From contig NC_054690.1 in NCBI RefSeq assembly GCF_011074885.1, positions 2,857,001-2,921,000 on the forward strand: a stretch of 64,000 nt of DNA. The letters are read 5' to 3'. Numbering within the stretch: position 1 is the stretch's first letter; the number at the start of each line of letters is the position of its first letter. The position numbers and the translations under genes are program-made. The notes under the pieces are model-generated. The model saw only the letters and a program-made list of their open reading frames with translations, was not told the origin of the DNA and did no database searches. This stretch comes from Brettanomyces bruxellensis (Eukaryota > Ascomycota > Pichiomycetes > Pichiales > Pichiaceae). Below are positions 9,821 through 19,688 of the stretch, piece after piece.

Positions 9821-12076
9821 ATGAAAGAAATTTGCACTTCACCCCGGAAAATGGAAAAAGATCGGAGATTCCTGAAGATACCAATTATTCATTACAAACC
9901 ACGTAATGATTTAAGAGATTCAATTTACAGTAGCACTAGCATAGGGCAACAAATTGAAGGAAGGAAGATTTATGAACCTGGATCGTTCATTGATTGGAGG
10001 TATGAATATAACAGAATATTCAAATTGAGAAAAAGCTATTTCAGAAGTTCATATCGTCGGAAACGTGTTCAGGAGACGTTCTTGCGGTGGAGTGTACTAA
10101 TAATATGTAGCATCACTACTGCATTAATTACATTATTCATTGATTATTTTGGCTCCTTCGTACATGATATTAGGTTGGGAATTTGCAGAAATGCATTCAT
10201 AAGGTTAAAAATTACATGCTCAAAGGAATGGTCCGATTGGGGTTCGATGTTAAGTAGTAGCATTATTTTACGCCATCTTTTGAATTGTGCTGTGGCAATC
10301 ACTGGCTCTCTAATTTTGATTTTTATTGCGTACATTCTATCATCAAAATACGTTAATATTGCCAGAAGCGGGATTTCAGAGATGAAAATGGTCATTTCAG
10401 GATTGGTCATTAAGGGAGTTATTGGCTTTAGGATGCTTTGTTCCAAGATAGTTGGAATTTTCTGTGTTATTGCTAGTGGACTCTGGCTTGGATATGAGGG
10501 TCCATTGGTTCACATAGCATGCGCTTTAATAGGACTTACAATAAAAGCATTTTGTCGCCTTAGTCTTGAATTTAACAATGAAGCGATACGAAGAGAGCTT
10601 GTTTCAACTGGATTTGCTATCGGTATTGCATCGGCATTTAATGCTCCAATTGGGGGCGTTTTATTGGGAATTGAACAAATTCAAACGTATTTTCCAGTTG
10701 ATAAACTTATGTGGAAATCATTTATTTGCACAATGATTGACGTTACAATATTGCAGAAACTCCGGTCTTTTAGGGACCTTAGTGTTCCTGATTCATTTAA
10801 AGTTGACTTAAAAAACAACTGGCTTTATTTTGAGGCGTTTTTATACATGCTTTTAGGTGTTGTATGTGGTGCTTTAGGCGTTTTATTCAACAAGATCAAT
10901 ATTAAAATTTCACTGACAAGAAACCGTTTATCAAAAAGCAATGGAAAGTATAAAGTTCTGGAGATCTGTATAGTTACAATGCTTACAGTGATTTTAGGAT
11001 ACATGTTAGCAGCATCTCGTTATACCCTAAATGAAATGCTAAGGTTTTTATACAATGACTGTACAAACGATGACGACAATCCTTTGTGTACCGCAGACAC
11101 TAATTACAGTCCATGGAAGACACTTGGAACATTGCTTTTCTTAAGTGTGGAGGGTTTCCTCCTAACAGCAGTTACATATGGTATGTCTATTCCTGGAGGT
11201 GTTCTTCTTCCTTCTCTTGTTATAGGTGCTACTATTGGACGTCTTTTGGGTGTTTTTATGGAATTTATCCAATACAAGCTGTCCGGTACAGCACCATTTT
11301 TACATTGTTATAACGAGAAATCATATTGCATATCCGCTGCTTCATACGCGGTTGTCGGTTCTGCCTCCTTCTTTGCGGCCGTGACCAACATGAGTGTTGC
11401 TTCAGTAGTTATCGTTTCAGAAATGACTGGTGCGTTGAATTACATCATACCAATTATGATTGGTGTATTTTGTGCCAGGATACTTAATAACGTTACTTTA
11501 GGAAAATCTATTTATGAACTTTCTCTCATGGCGAGAAATGAAGTTTACTTGCCGTCTGCATTGGAAGATGACATGTCGATATCAAGCTTTTCTATGATGA
11601 CGGTAGCTCAATTAATGATTTTAATGGATGAGACAGCTGTTATATATGACGATAGATCTTTAAAGATAGAAGACCTTTTACAAATCCCATCCAGTAAAAG
11701 TGGACATCCAGTGTTAAACTCCAGAGGCGGAGAAAAATTAATTGGCTTTATATCCTCTGCACAATTACAGCATGAACTTTTAAAATGGAAAGATTATCCT
11801 ACGAATACTGTTAAATTCACAGACCCTTTTGGTGCAGAAGAAGATTCCATGATTGCAAACCTATCTTCATATGTAACAGCAATTGAAGACCTTTTTGTGG
11901 TTAACGCAAATTTTAATCTATTGACCACTTATGAAGCGATGGACAAATTAAAACTTGAAGAAATATTCATTTGCGAAACAGGTACAAACAAATTTCAAGG
12001 TATAATAATGAAAAACGATTTAATCAAACTTGTTCAATCTGGAGACAAGAAGTTAAGAAGAGGCTTCGGGATATAA
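9821..12076 (+). CDS. GEF1: CLC-family chloride channel/transporter (Gef1-like, divergent)
   Basis: Encodes 751 residues; S. cerevisiae Gef1, a Golgi/endosomal chloride transporter tied to copper loading of the Fet3 oxidase, has 779. About ten hydrophobic helices are followed by a C-terminal pair of CBS-like regions (roughly 565-751). CLC signatures are recognisable but altered. The GSGIP filter motif reads RSGIS at 182-186, keeping the chloride-contacting Ser183. The gating motif GKEGP reads GYEGP with Glu226 kept. GGVLLPS is at 459-465. The helix that normally carries the Glu-Glu pair reads GIEQ, placing Gln286 where exchangers have the internal proton glutamate. The family call is firm; orthology to GEF1 is likely but the protein is divergent. 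Confidence 0.82.
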   Translation: MKEICTSPRKMEKDRRFLKIPIIHYKPRNDLRDSIYSSTSIGQQIEGRKIYEPGSFIDWRYEYNRIFKLRKSYFRSSYRRKRVQETFLRWSVLIICSITTALITLFIDYFGSFVHDIRLGICRNAFIRLKITCSKEWSDWGSMLSSSIILRHLLNCAVAITGSLILIFIAYILSSKYVNIARSGISEMKMVISGLVIKGVIGFRMLCSKIVGIFCVIASGLWLGYEGPLVHIACALIGLTIKAFCRLSLEFNNEAIRRELVSTGFAIGIASAFNAPIGGVLLGIEQIQTYFPVDKLMWKSFICTMIDVTILQKLRSFRDLSVPDSFKVDLKNNWLYFEAFLYMLLGVVCGALGVLFNKINIKISLTRNRLSKSNGKYKVLEICIVTMLTVILGYMLAASRYTLNEMLRFLYNDCTNDDDNPLCTADTNYSPWKTLGTLLFLSVEGFLLTAVTYGMSIPGGVLLPSLVIGATIGRLLGVFMEFIQYKLSGTAPFLHCYNEKSYCISAASYAVVGSASFFAAVTNMSVASVVIVSEMTGALNYIIPIMIGVFCARILNNVTLGKSIYELSLMARNEVYLPSALEDDMSISSFSMMTVAQLMILMDETAVIYDDRSLKIEDLLQIPSSKSGHPVLNSRGGEKLIGFISSAQLQHELLKWKDYPTNTVKFTDPFGAEEDSMIANLSSYVTAIEDLFVVNANFNLLTTYEAMDKLKLEEIFICETGTNKFQGIIMKNDLIKLVQSGDKKLRRGFGI

Positions 12077-12901
12077 CCAATTCGAGGTGATGATTTTGGA
12101 TATGTGTTCCATTTTTGCCTTTCATATATTTTCTTGATAAGTTATAGAAATTTCCAATAGATTTAACATAACAGATTGCTTTTAAATTAAATATTATCAG
12201 TGTTGAGATCTCTTTGATAATTGGCTTTAATGCAACACATTGAAATCTGCTATCAACCTCTTCTGTAGAAAAGCATCGCTGGCACATACCCTTAAATAAT
12301 TAGGGACCCACTTAATGTTGATTCATCACAAATTAGTTTTTTTTATCTTTACTTGTGTTTATTTATACTTCCCAGTATTATACTTTCCACGATTACTACT
12401 TTTTAGTGCTCTAATTTTTGCTGTTTCTTAGAGCCATTTTCTTCTTTAATACATATCTGCATTGAACTCAGTAACTGATGAAGGACTCAAGGAAAGTGAA
12501 GGTACCAGTAAAATTTATTTGTTAATATTTTCTTACTGTAAGGTTGTTCGTTTTACACCATTCAATATACCTTTAATCATTAATATGAATGTGGCTTTCT
12601 TTGTATAAAGCAAGGCAGAATACCTTGATATATACGCAACCATCGAGAAAGTTGTTGCACTTGCTTTTCGTTTCTTTATGTAATATACTTTTCAATCCCT
12701 TTGACTTTTACGTAAACGACATCCATACATATAATACCAGGTTACGTAATTTGAGAAAGCATACTAACTATAAATTTATGAAGAGGCTTTTTTAAAAGCC
12801 GGGGGAGGGAATTTTAAAAGCGCAAGTAGACTCAATACCAATCAAATCGTTTATTGAGATCTTTTAATATTTCAATATATTAATGAAGTAGAGGTTTGGT
12901 A
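12077..12901. other. Spacer CLC gene to AIM9
   Basis: About 825 bp of AT-rich sequence with no supported gene. A small frame at 12589-12795 shows no family features. Confidence 0.55.
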
Positions 12902-14722
12902 ATGCTTAGAAGAAATATTTTATACTTTTCTAAGTCTCTCTCTGTGGGGTTGAAAAAGGTAAGAGTACCTTTATGCAGAACAATTTGTACGACTCAAGTT
13001 CTTAGAAATGATTCTACGAAGGGTATCACGAACACGAAAAGCAAAATTGAGCCTGAAGAGGTATTTACCAACTTGAATATGGACAATGATCCAATTAGAA
13101 ATCGAATGTTCGAATATAACTGGGGTACCTGGATTAAAAATGATGAACTAGAGAAGCGCAAGAGATTCACAAAATTTTCCATAAGTGGGTTGAATGAAGT
13201 GGTTAGGGTTCTTCAGACAACAGTGGATAAGCCGAATTCTGAAATTATGGACATTGGTAAAAATGTTAAGGCAATTACAGGAAGTTTAAAAAAACTGGAT
13301 TCCGATGATAAAGCAATTGCTAATATTAAGCAGATAGTATCTATTCACGAGGGAAAGCATCACCACGTTTATAAGGTGATCTTAACTAATGGAAAAGCAC
13401 TCGCCCTTCGATTGCCATATAGAACCATGCCCGATTTTTATACCGAAAGGTGTTTACAAAGTGAGGCTGCAACAAGTTATTACTTGCAGGAAAGGCTTGG
13501 CCTCTGCATACCAAAACTTATTGCCTATTCCGGAAGTTTTGATAATTTCTTAGAATTTCCCTTCATTTTGAGTGAATATAAAGAGGGTGACCTATTGATG
13601 AAAAATTGGGATCCTATAATTAAGGGTAAATTGGGTGATAAGACTGTAGAGAAAAAGTTATCGGTTGCAATTGACCCAATTTTTAGCTTTATGAAAGCTA
13701 CTACTTGCGCCTCTTTCCCTGGATATGGCTCTTTATATTTTAAAGGGGATATCCAGGAGGGGAAAAAATTGATGGCTTTAAAGTCTGACGACTTATTTGT
13801 TCTCGGACCAACCACATTAAGATGCTACTATAGAACTTCTGATGTCCTCGATCAAGCGGAGATTGATAATTATACAGGCCCATGGGCGGTAGAATCTCCA
13901 CTAAAGATGATTAAAGATCTCTCTTCGTTAATTGTATCCAGCTTAAAGAAGAAAGAGCTAACTAAGGATAGTGTCAATGACTTGAATAAGGTAATTAAGG
14001 TTTACCAATCGCTTGAAAATACTTCAGAAAAATTATTGGACATTAGAAGCTCGAGTATCCCAAACTTCGAGAAGCTAATTGAACCAAGGTTACATATTCC
14101 TGACTTGGATCCAATGAATGTTGTGGTTTCCGGGGAAGGTGAATACAATTTCCTTGATTTTGAGGGTGCCACTACAATTCCATTTATTGTGAGTTCTGCC
14201 CCTCTCTTCATCGAGTATTCTGGGCCTAAAGTGTTTGATATAAATGAGGTCGAAAACTTCGACGGGTTGGCACCTAAGTCGAAGGCAAGGGTTGAATATA
14301 TGCAGAAGAGAACCAGAAACCAGGAATATTGGGAGAAAAAACTAGTGAAAGAGATGCATGATATGTCAAGTTCAGCTTCTCCTATTGTAAAGATGGTTAA
14401 AGATCCATTTATATGCGTTGTCAGAAATCATGTTCCAGATCATGAATACTTTTCATTGGCTGGATCCCTATTTATGCTAAAGCATGCCTGGAAAGACCTC
14501 CGTGAGGGTCATATTGTTGACAACACAGAGTGTCCAATTGAATTAACTGATCATGATTTTAATCAATTTGCCAGTGATTACGATTCTTACCAGAGGAAGA
14601 TCAACTCGGAGCCGTTTGGAATTACAGGAGGTTGGGTGCCTCAGGATGTATTTGAAAGGTTGCTGAAGCAGGGTGTTGTTATCAAAGATGGGGAAAACTG
14701 GAAGGTGAGACAAAAATCTTGA
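12902..14722 (+). CDS. AIM9: Mitochondrial phosphotransferase-like protein Aim9
   Basis: Encodes 606 residues from the ATG at 12902; an upstream extension to 12896 would need TTG. S. cerevisiae Aim9 has 627. The N-terminus (MLRRNILYFSKSLSVG) looks like a mitochondrial presequence, followed by the Aim9-typical FEYNWGTWI segment. The body is an aminoglycoside-phosphotransferase/kinase-like fold. PDLDPMN at 400-406 resembles the catalytic loop, with Asp401 and Asn406. LDFEGA near 418-423 resembles the metal-binding motif, with Asp419. The usual HGD start of the loop is replaced by His-Ile-Pro-Asp. Substrate unknown; loss in S. cerevisiae alters mitochondrial inheritance. Confidence 0.88.
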   Translation: MLRRNILYFSKSLSVGLKKVRVPLCRTICTTQVLRNDSTKGITNTKSKIEPEEVFTNLNMDNDPIRNRMFEYNWGTWIKNDELEKRKRFTKFSISGLNEVVRVLQTTVDKPNSEIMDIGKNVKAITGSLKKLDSDDKAIANIKQIVSIHEGKHHHVYKVILTNGKALALRLPYRTMPDFYTERCLQSEAATSYYLQERLGLCIPKLIAYSGSFDNFLEFPFILSEYKEGDLLMKNWDPIIKGKLGDKTVEKKLSVAIDPIFSFMKATTCASFPGYGSLYFKGDIQEGKKLMALKSDDLFVLGPTTLRCYYRTSDVLDQAEIDNYTGPWAVESPLKMIKDLSSLIVSSLKKKELTKDSVNDLNKVIKVYQSLENTSEKLLDIRSSSIPNFEKLIEPRLHIPDLDPMNVVVSGEGEYNFLDFEGATTIPFIVSSAPLFIEYSGPKVFDINEVENFDGLAPKSKARVEYMQKRTRNQEYWEKKLVKEMHDMSSSASPIVKMVKDPFICVVRNHVPDHEYFSLAGSLFMLKHAWKDLREGHIVDNTECPIELTDHDFNQFASDYDSYQRKINSEPFGITGGWVPQDVFERLLKQGVVIKDGENWKVRQKS

Positions 14723-15742
14723 CCATGAATGGAATCAGAAATAATTGCTTTTGTACATAATAGAGACGATCTGCAAAAACAAGACGAGGAAGAGTCGGTG
14801 CATTCAGGGATCGCGTTGCATCTTTATTTACTTGTATTATTTTTACTTTAAATTTGACTCCCAGTTTTCTGTTTTAATTTTTTCTTCGATTATCTGGCAT
14901 GCTTTGATAATTGGTCGATCAGTCAATCAAAAATTAAACGAATTGTAAGCGTTTGCAGGGAGAAAATACGAACGATAATTGCGTTTACGCCGTAAGATTC
15001 TATACATTGAAGGGTATAATGCTATCGATCCATATCTTGAGTGAATTTTTTTAATTGATAGATATAAAATCGTTATTTGTTGGATCTCAATGATTTTGAT
15101 ACTGATCAAATATCTCTTTGAATGGTGAGAGTAGTCTGTGAGTCGATAGTCTTCTGCCTTTATTTATTTTTTCTAATCTAAAGCATTCTTAGAAGTTTCC
15201 ACCTCAAAGCAGGATGCCGCATAAAATACCCTGAAAGGACCAAACTGGAATAGTTCAATTCAAAGAAGAAAAAGATGAATTGCGGCATTGTTAAAATATG
15301 TCACGTTCAAACTTTTGTAGAAACTGATAATCGGCTTTGTTTTCGTAACATCTACCATGGGAATGCCATACGGGTTTGACGTCCAAATTGGGCATTCCAA
15401 ATGGGCAAAGATGAAGGCATAGTAATTGTTAATGCCGTAGGAGGAAAACAATGCATTTAAATTAAAAATATGTAATTTTATGCCTCTCCAAAATAACAAT
15501 GCATATATTTTTATTTCACTTTCAATTCAACCTTTGGTAGCCAGCAACTATGCAGAGCAAAAGAACAATAGAATAAGTATGCTGGTTGAGAGATTAGCGT
15601 AGCTGTACGATCTGATAGCAGTTCCAGAAGAAAGGCAACATAAAAAATAATGTTGAGTCTGACTGGAAGCAAATCTGAATTGAATTACTCGATGGAAAAG
15701 AGAAAAGGAGGTCGAATAATAAATTTCCTGGCATTACGGTTT

Positions 15743-15977
15743 GATAAGGCTCGAAACACTATAGATCAAAAATCGAGGCATTGTTTTATTTCAGTCTGAA
15801 GTTAGGCGTTCTCTTTTCATTTACTAGCCTGGGAGTACCGTCATAAAAAATAGCATGCTAGTTTCTGTTCTGCCTCATTATTGGCTGTGGATTAGACCAA
15901 AAAATTATTTTTGCATAGCTTATCTTTGACAGATACGGAAAAGAATCGGATATTCGGCTTTGCAAAGGACTCTTATC
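15743..15977. promoter_or_regulatory. Cluster of three GATAAG sites (nitrogen-catabolite type)
   Basis: GATAAG is at 15743-15748 on the plus strand; CTTATC (its reverse) is at 15919-15924 and 15972-15977. These lie about 240-480 bp upstream of the permease ATG. Clustered GATAAG sites are the established binding sites of Gln3/Gat1-type activators at nitrogen-regulated permease genes; their use here is inferred from position. Confidence 0.6.
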
Positions 15978-16086
15978 TTTTCACCATATTTTGTTGTTCG
16001 AGGAAGGAAGGCATTAGCTCACTAAGAATACCCCAGATTACTTAACTGCATGCTGCTATTTCAAATTGTCATAAGATTGCATCGCA

Positions 16087-16093
16087 TATAAAG
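16087..16093 (+). promoter_or_regulatory. TATA box (TATAAAG) of the GAP1-type permease
   Basis: TATAAAG lies 127 bp before the ATG and downstream of the GATA sites, a normal yeast spacing. An upstream ORF of 26 codons (16124-16204) begins 37 bp after it, so whether that ORF is transcribed depends on the exact start site. Confidence 0.5.
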
Positions 16094-16219
16094 GAGAAGG
16101 TTAGCCTTCTTTCTTGTAGAATAATGAAAGGTATATACAGAAAGTCTGTAAGACTTTGCTTCACCGCCAAAGATTATATTGTAGTTGAGTTACAGCGAAA
16201 TTAAAACAAGTCAACGAAT

Positions 16220-17977
16220 ATGATCACTACAGAAATAGGAAAGGATTTGAAGGCTCCTGTGGAGACATCTGTTTCGCCTGTCCAGGAATCTGCATCTCAG
16301 GAAAGTAGTCCATACAAGGATGAGAGTGTTTCAACCTGGCAGCGGTTCAAGGATTCGTTCAAGGCTGCCGAGGTTGAATCCGTCGATAATAATTTGACTA
16401 CAGTTGAGAAGTCAAATATTCGTTCTGCAAAAGCTCCACTTCAACGTAAGTTGAAGAGCAGACATTTGCAGATGATTGCTATTGGTGGTTCCATCGGTAC
16501 AGGTTTGTTTGTTGGTTCTGGTAGTGCTCTTGCATCTGGTGGTCCGGCGGCTCTTTTGATTGCTTGGATACTTACTGGTGTGATGATGTATTCTACTGTT
16601 CAGGCCCTTGGAGAATTGGCTGTCACTTTCCCAGTCAGTGGTTCGTTTGTTCAATATAACACGCGTTTCATTTCTCCAATCTGGGGCTTCTGTATGGCTT
16701 GGAATTATGCATTGCAATGGTTAGTTGTTCTTCCTTTAGAGTTGGTGGCTTGTTCTTTGACTATCAAATACTGGAATACAAGTGTTAACTCTGCCGCTTG
16801 GGTGGCAATCTTTTACGTCGCCATTTCTGGAATTAACATGTTTGGAATTAGAGGTTATGGTGAAGCAGAGTTTGTTTTCTCATTGTGCAAGGTTCTTGCC
16901 ATTATTGGATTTATTATCCTTGGAATTGTGTTGAATTGTGGTGGTGGTCCAATCAAGGGCTATATTGGAGGTAAATACTGGAGCGACCCAGGTGCATTTG
17001 CAAATGGATTCAAAGGTGTTTGTAGTGTGTTTGTTACAGCAGCATTTTCTTTTGCAGGTACTGAGTTGTGCGGTTTGGCTGCAGCAGAGACTGCTAATCC
17101 AAGGAAATCCCTTCCATCAGCAACAAAGCAAGTGTTTTGGAGAATTACTCTATTCTATATTATTTCCTTGACTTTGATCGGTGTGTTGGTTCCATACAAT
17201 GATCCTCAACTTTTGGATGGCTCTTCCTCAGTTGATGCTAAGGCTTCGCCATTCGTTATTGCAATCAAAAATCATGGTATTAAAGGATTACCATCTGTTA
17301 TGAATGCCGTCATTATGATTGCTGTTCTTTCTGTTGGTAACTCTTCTGTCTTCGGCTGCTCAAGATGTCTTGCATCTCTTGCCGAGATGGGTATGGCTCC
17401 AAAGAGCTTTGGTTTCATAGATAGAATGGGAAGACCAATGGTTGGCATTGGTATTTCTCTTCTATTTGGTTTGCTTTGCTTCTTGGCTGCTTCACCTCAG
17501 GAAGGTACAGTCTTTACGTGGTTGTTGGCTTTGTCAGGTTTGTCGTCGGTGTTCACTTGGGGTTCCATTTGTGCCTGCCATTTGAGATTCAGAGCAGCTT
17601 TGGAACTTCAGGGTAGGAATACAGGCGAATTGGCATTCACTTCACAATGTGGAAAGATTGGTTCATGGTTTGGTGTTATTCTTAATGTCCTTATCTTGAT
17701 TGCTCAATTTTATGTCGCATTGTTCCCTATCGGTGCTGAACCAAGTGCCGACGCCTTCTTTGAATCTTACTTGACGGTTCCAGTTTTGATTGCTTTCATT
17801 GTCTTCTACCTCTTCTGGAAGAAAGATTTCTTGATTTATATCAAGACGAAGGATCTCGATATTGATACAGGTAGAAGAGAGATGGATCTAGATCGTGTCA
17901 AGCAGGAGGTTGCTGAAGAGAAGGCATACATCAAAAGCAAGCCTTTCTACTATCGTCTGTACAAGTTCTGGTGTTGA
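16220..17977 (+). CDS. GAP1: Amino acid permease, general amino acid permease (Gap1) type
   Basis: Encodes 585 residues of the yeast amino acid transporter (YAT/APC) family, with 12 predicted membrane segments and hydrophilic ends. Helix 1 carries the family motif IGGSIGTGLFVGSG. Helix 6 has SFAGTELCGLAAAE. The C-terminus YYRLYKFWC matches the conserved -RxxxFWC tail used in endocytic turnover of Gap1-like permeases. The N-terminal tail of about 80 residues is rich in serine and in lysines that could be ubiquitinated. It imports amino acids with protons at the plasma membrane. Upstream GATAAG sites suggest induction on poor nitrogen. Substrate range cannot be fixed from sequence; AGP1-like specificity is the main alternative. 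Confidence 0.82.
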   Translation: MITTEIGKDLKAPVETSVSPVQESASQESSPYKDESVSTWQRFKDSFKAAEVESVDNNLTTVEKSNIRSAKAPLQRKLKSRHLQMIAIGGSIGTGLFVGSGSALASGGPAALLIAWILTGVMMYSTVQALGELAVTFPVSGSFVQYNTRFISPIWGFCMAWNYALQWLVVLPLELVACSLTIKYWNTSVNSAAWVAIFYVAISGINMFGIRGYGEAEFVFSLCKVLAIIGFIILGIVLNCGGGPIKGYIGGKYWSDPGAFANGFKGVCSVFVTAAFSFAGTELCGLAAAETANPRKSLPSATKQVFWRITLFYIISLTLIGVLVPYNDPQLLDGSSSVDAKASPFVIAIKNHGIKGLPSVMNAVIMIAVLSVGNSSVFGCSRCLASLAEMGMAPKSFGFIDRMGRPMVGIGISLLFGLLCFLAASPQEGTVFTWLLALSGLSSVFTWGSICACHLRFRAALELQGRNTGELAFTSQCGKIGSWFGVILNVLILIAQFYVALFPIGAEPSADAFFESYLTVPVLIAFIVFYLFWKKDFLIYIKTKDLDIDTGRREMDLDRVKQEVAEEKAYIKSKPFYYRLYKFWC

Positions 17978-18333
17978 TCGCTGGGAGTTGATTATGAGCT
18001 GTCGTATATAACTCTTTAATAAATACTAATCTGACTTTCTGTTTGAAAGTCGGAAGTGCTGGTTTAATTCATATTATTTATACGTGATAATCAAATAATT
18101 GGATAGTGATTCTTTAACTTCCTTAGTTTCCTGACTTTTAGTAAAGCATCTAATTCTAATTACTTTTTCTGCTAAAAACCGATAGAGGAGGAAGCTTACT
18201 CACAAACTACCTGCTGCCTCTTAATGATTAAATAAATTATATCCTCGGATAAATAAATAACAATACTATGCTGAAAGCAATAAATAAATAACTGAATAGT
18301 GATTTCCACCCAATAATTGAGATAACTGTGTGA
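17978..18333. other. Convergent spacer GAP1-type / NDUFB8
   Basis: About 356 bp between two stops, AT-rich. A short stem near 18031 (gactttctgtttgaaagtc) could form just past the permease stop. No gene. Confidence 0.55.
18031..18049. terminator. Short stem-loop 3' of the permease gene
   Basis: GACTTTC and GAAAGTC form a perfect 7-bp stem around a 5-base loop, 54 bp beyond the stop codon. It may lie in the 3' untranslated region. Yeast termination does not require hairpins, so a role is uncertain. Confidence 0.3.
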
Positions 18334-18822
18334 CTATAAATCTTTTTCGGGCCTGGCTTGATACATCCTCTCTTCACCTTCTCTTCCTCCTAGATCCTTG
18401 TATAGCCCATTGTAAGGATAGTCTCTCGGCATGGCTGGACGATCAGGCCAAATGTCAGATATGTATACAAAACCGGCAAAGGCACCTAAAATGCCAAAAA
18501 AAGTAAGTAACTGTCCCAAGGCAAACTTATCACTAATCTGATGATAATGATCCGGAGCCCACATATCCATGTAATCATGGAAAGGATGGATTTTCTCGCC
18601 AAAATTCACTCTATTTTGCTGATCATCATATTTTTTGTAAGGATCCCTGTATTGTGGAGGAATGTAATTTTTTGGAACATCCACACCAAACTCTTTATGA
18701 GGATCTGGTAAGTATTTTGGAAGCTCGTACTTGTCCTGGAAACTGACAAACCTCTTTGTGATAGAACATACACAAGATGGTTGTTTGATTGTTAAAGCAC
18801 AGGTCCTACCAAATCTAAACAT
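18334..18822 (-). CDS. Complex I accessory subunit, NDUFB8/ASHI-like
   Basis: Encodes about 162 residues from the ATG at 18820-18822; a longer reading to 18870 would begin with TTG. A basic, hydroxylated N-terminus resembles a mitochondrial presequence. A central hydrophilic region (residues about 40-105) is rich in Pro, Tyr and Asp. One membrane helix follows (LLTFFGILGAFAGFVYI). The tail MPRDYPYNGLYKDLGG closely resembles the conserved C-terminal part of fungal NDUFB8 (NIAM in Yarrowia). The subunit sits in the membrane arm of NADH:ubiquinone oxidoreductase. Its presence implies a yeast that retains complex I. The identification is from motif memory and would benefit from an alignment. Confidence 0.78.
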   Translation of the reverse strand: MFRFGRTCALTIKQPSCVCSITKRFVSFQDKYELPKYLPDPHKEFGVDVPKNYIPPQYRDPYKKYDDQQNRVNFGEKIHPFHDYMDMWAPDHYHQISDKFALGQLLTFFGILGAFAGFVYISDIWPDRPAMPRDYPYNGLYKDLGGREGEERMYQARPEKDL

Positions 18823-19688
18823 AGTATAACTGTTCAAAAAAATGGTAAGTACAATAAATATGGCACACAAATAACCAGTTTAAAAGGAGTACTGATAACA
18901 ATTTATAATCCAATATAAGAAGTCATTAGATGCTTTACGTTCGCTTGATCAAGCTTCTTCTCAAGATTTTTCTGCGCTGCATTTCAACAAATTTTTTTTG
19001 CCGCCTCTTCATGCATCCTTGCACCATTAGTTACATTTCTTTTTCTTTCAAATTTACAAAATTATAAGAAAAGAATGAACCAATTAGGCATGGTGGGAAC
19101 TATTCATATAGTTTATTATCAGCTTTTGTGATATTAATCCCATTAAACATATATAATGATATTTGATCAAAAATTCGCCTTAATATTTTGTCACTCGTAG
19201 GCAAAAACATGGAATCTCCCTAGATTTTGAGAGGTCTTTCCTTCTCGTCCAGGTATTATTTTTTGGAATTTGTCTAAATTGTTTTTCGGGTTTCGCGATA
19301 AGTTAGATCAACAAGAAAAAAGGTGCAATCTTTGTTCTCTTTCCACCCACCCCCTTCATGTGTTCCTTCTACCCTACCTTTGTCGTTACTTTCCACCGAT
19401 TTTATCTCGATAAATTAAAAAAAGTTTAAAGGTTATTCTGCATCTTATACTATTCTTGTTTGGGAAATATATCGGTTCTTTCCATTTTCGTCATTGAGCT
19501 TGCTTGATAATAGGGGCAAACTTGCTTTTTTTTGAGAATTTTCAACACATTTTAGGCATATTTCCTACAGCATAAAAGGAAAGGAGGATTGAGTACAACA
19601 GAAGACGCACTGGAGAAAGGTTGGCTGTTCCGTCCTAGAGTTTTTTTAATACCATTTTTTTGATCTTGGAAAAAAGAATATTACGAGG
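18823..19688. other. Divergent spacer NDUFB8 / SWR1
   Basis: About 866 bp with several T-rich tracts (19580-19665) ahead of SWR1 and a CCACCC run near 19346. No gene supported. Confidence 0.6.

Larger units (their letters stand above)
14723..16219. other. Long upstream region of the GAP1-type permease
   Basis: About 1.5 kb without a supported gene. Three GATAAG-type sites cluster at 15743-15977 and a TATA box is at 16087. Length and site content fit a regulated nutrient-permease promoter. Confidence 0.6.

Noticed and set aside
18823..18870. Sixteen-residue N-terminal extension of the NDUFB8-like protein
   Set aside because: It would need a TTG start; the internal ATG gives a plausible mitochondrial presequence.
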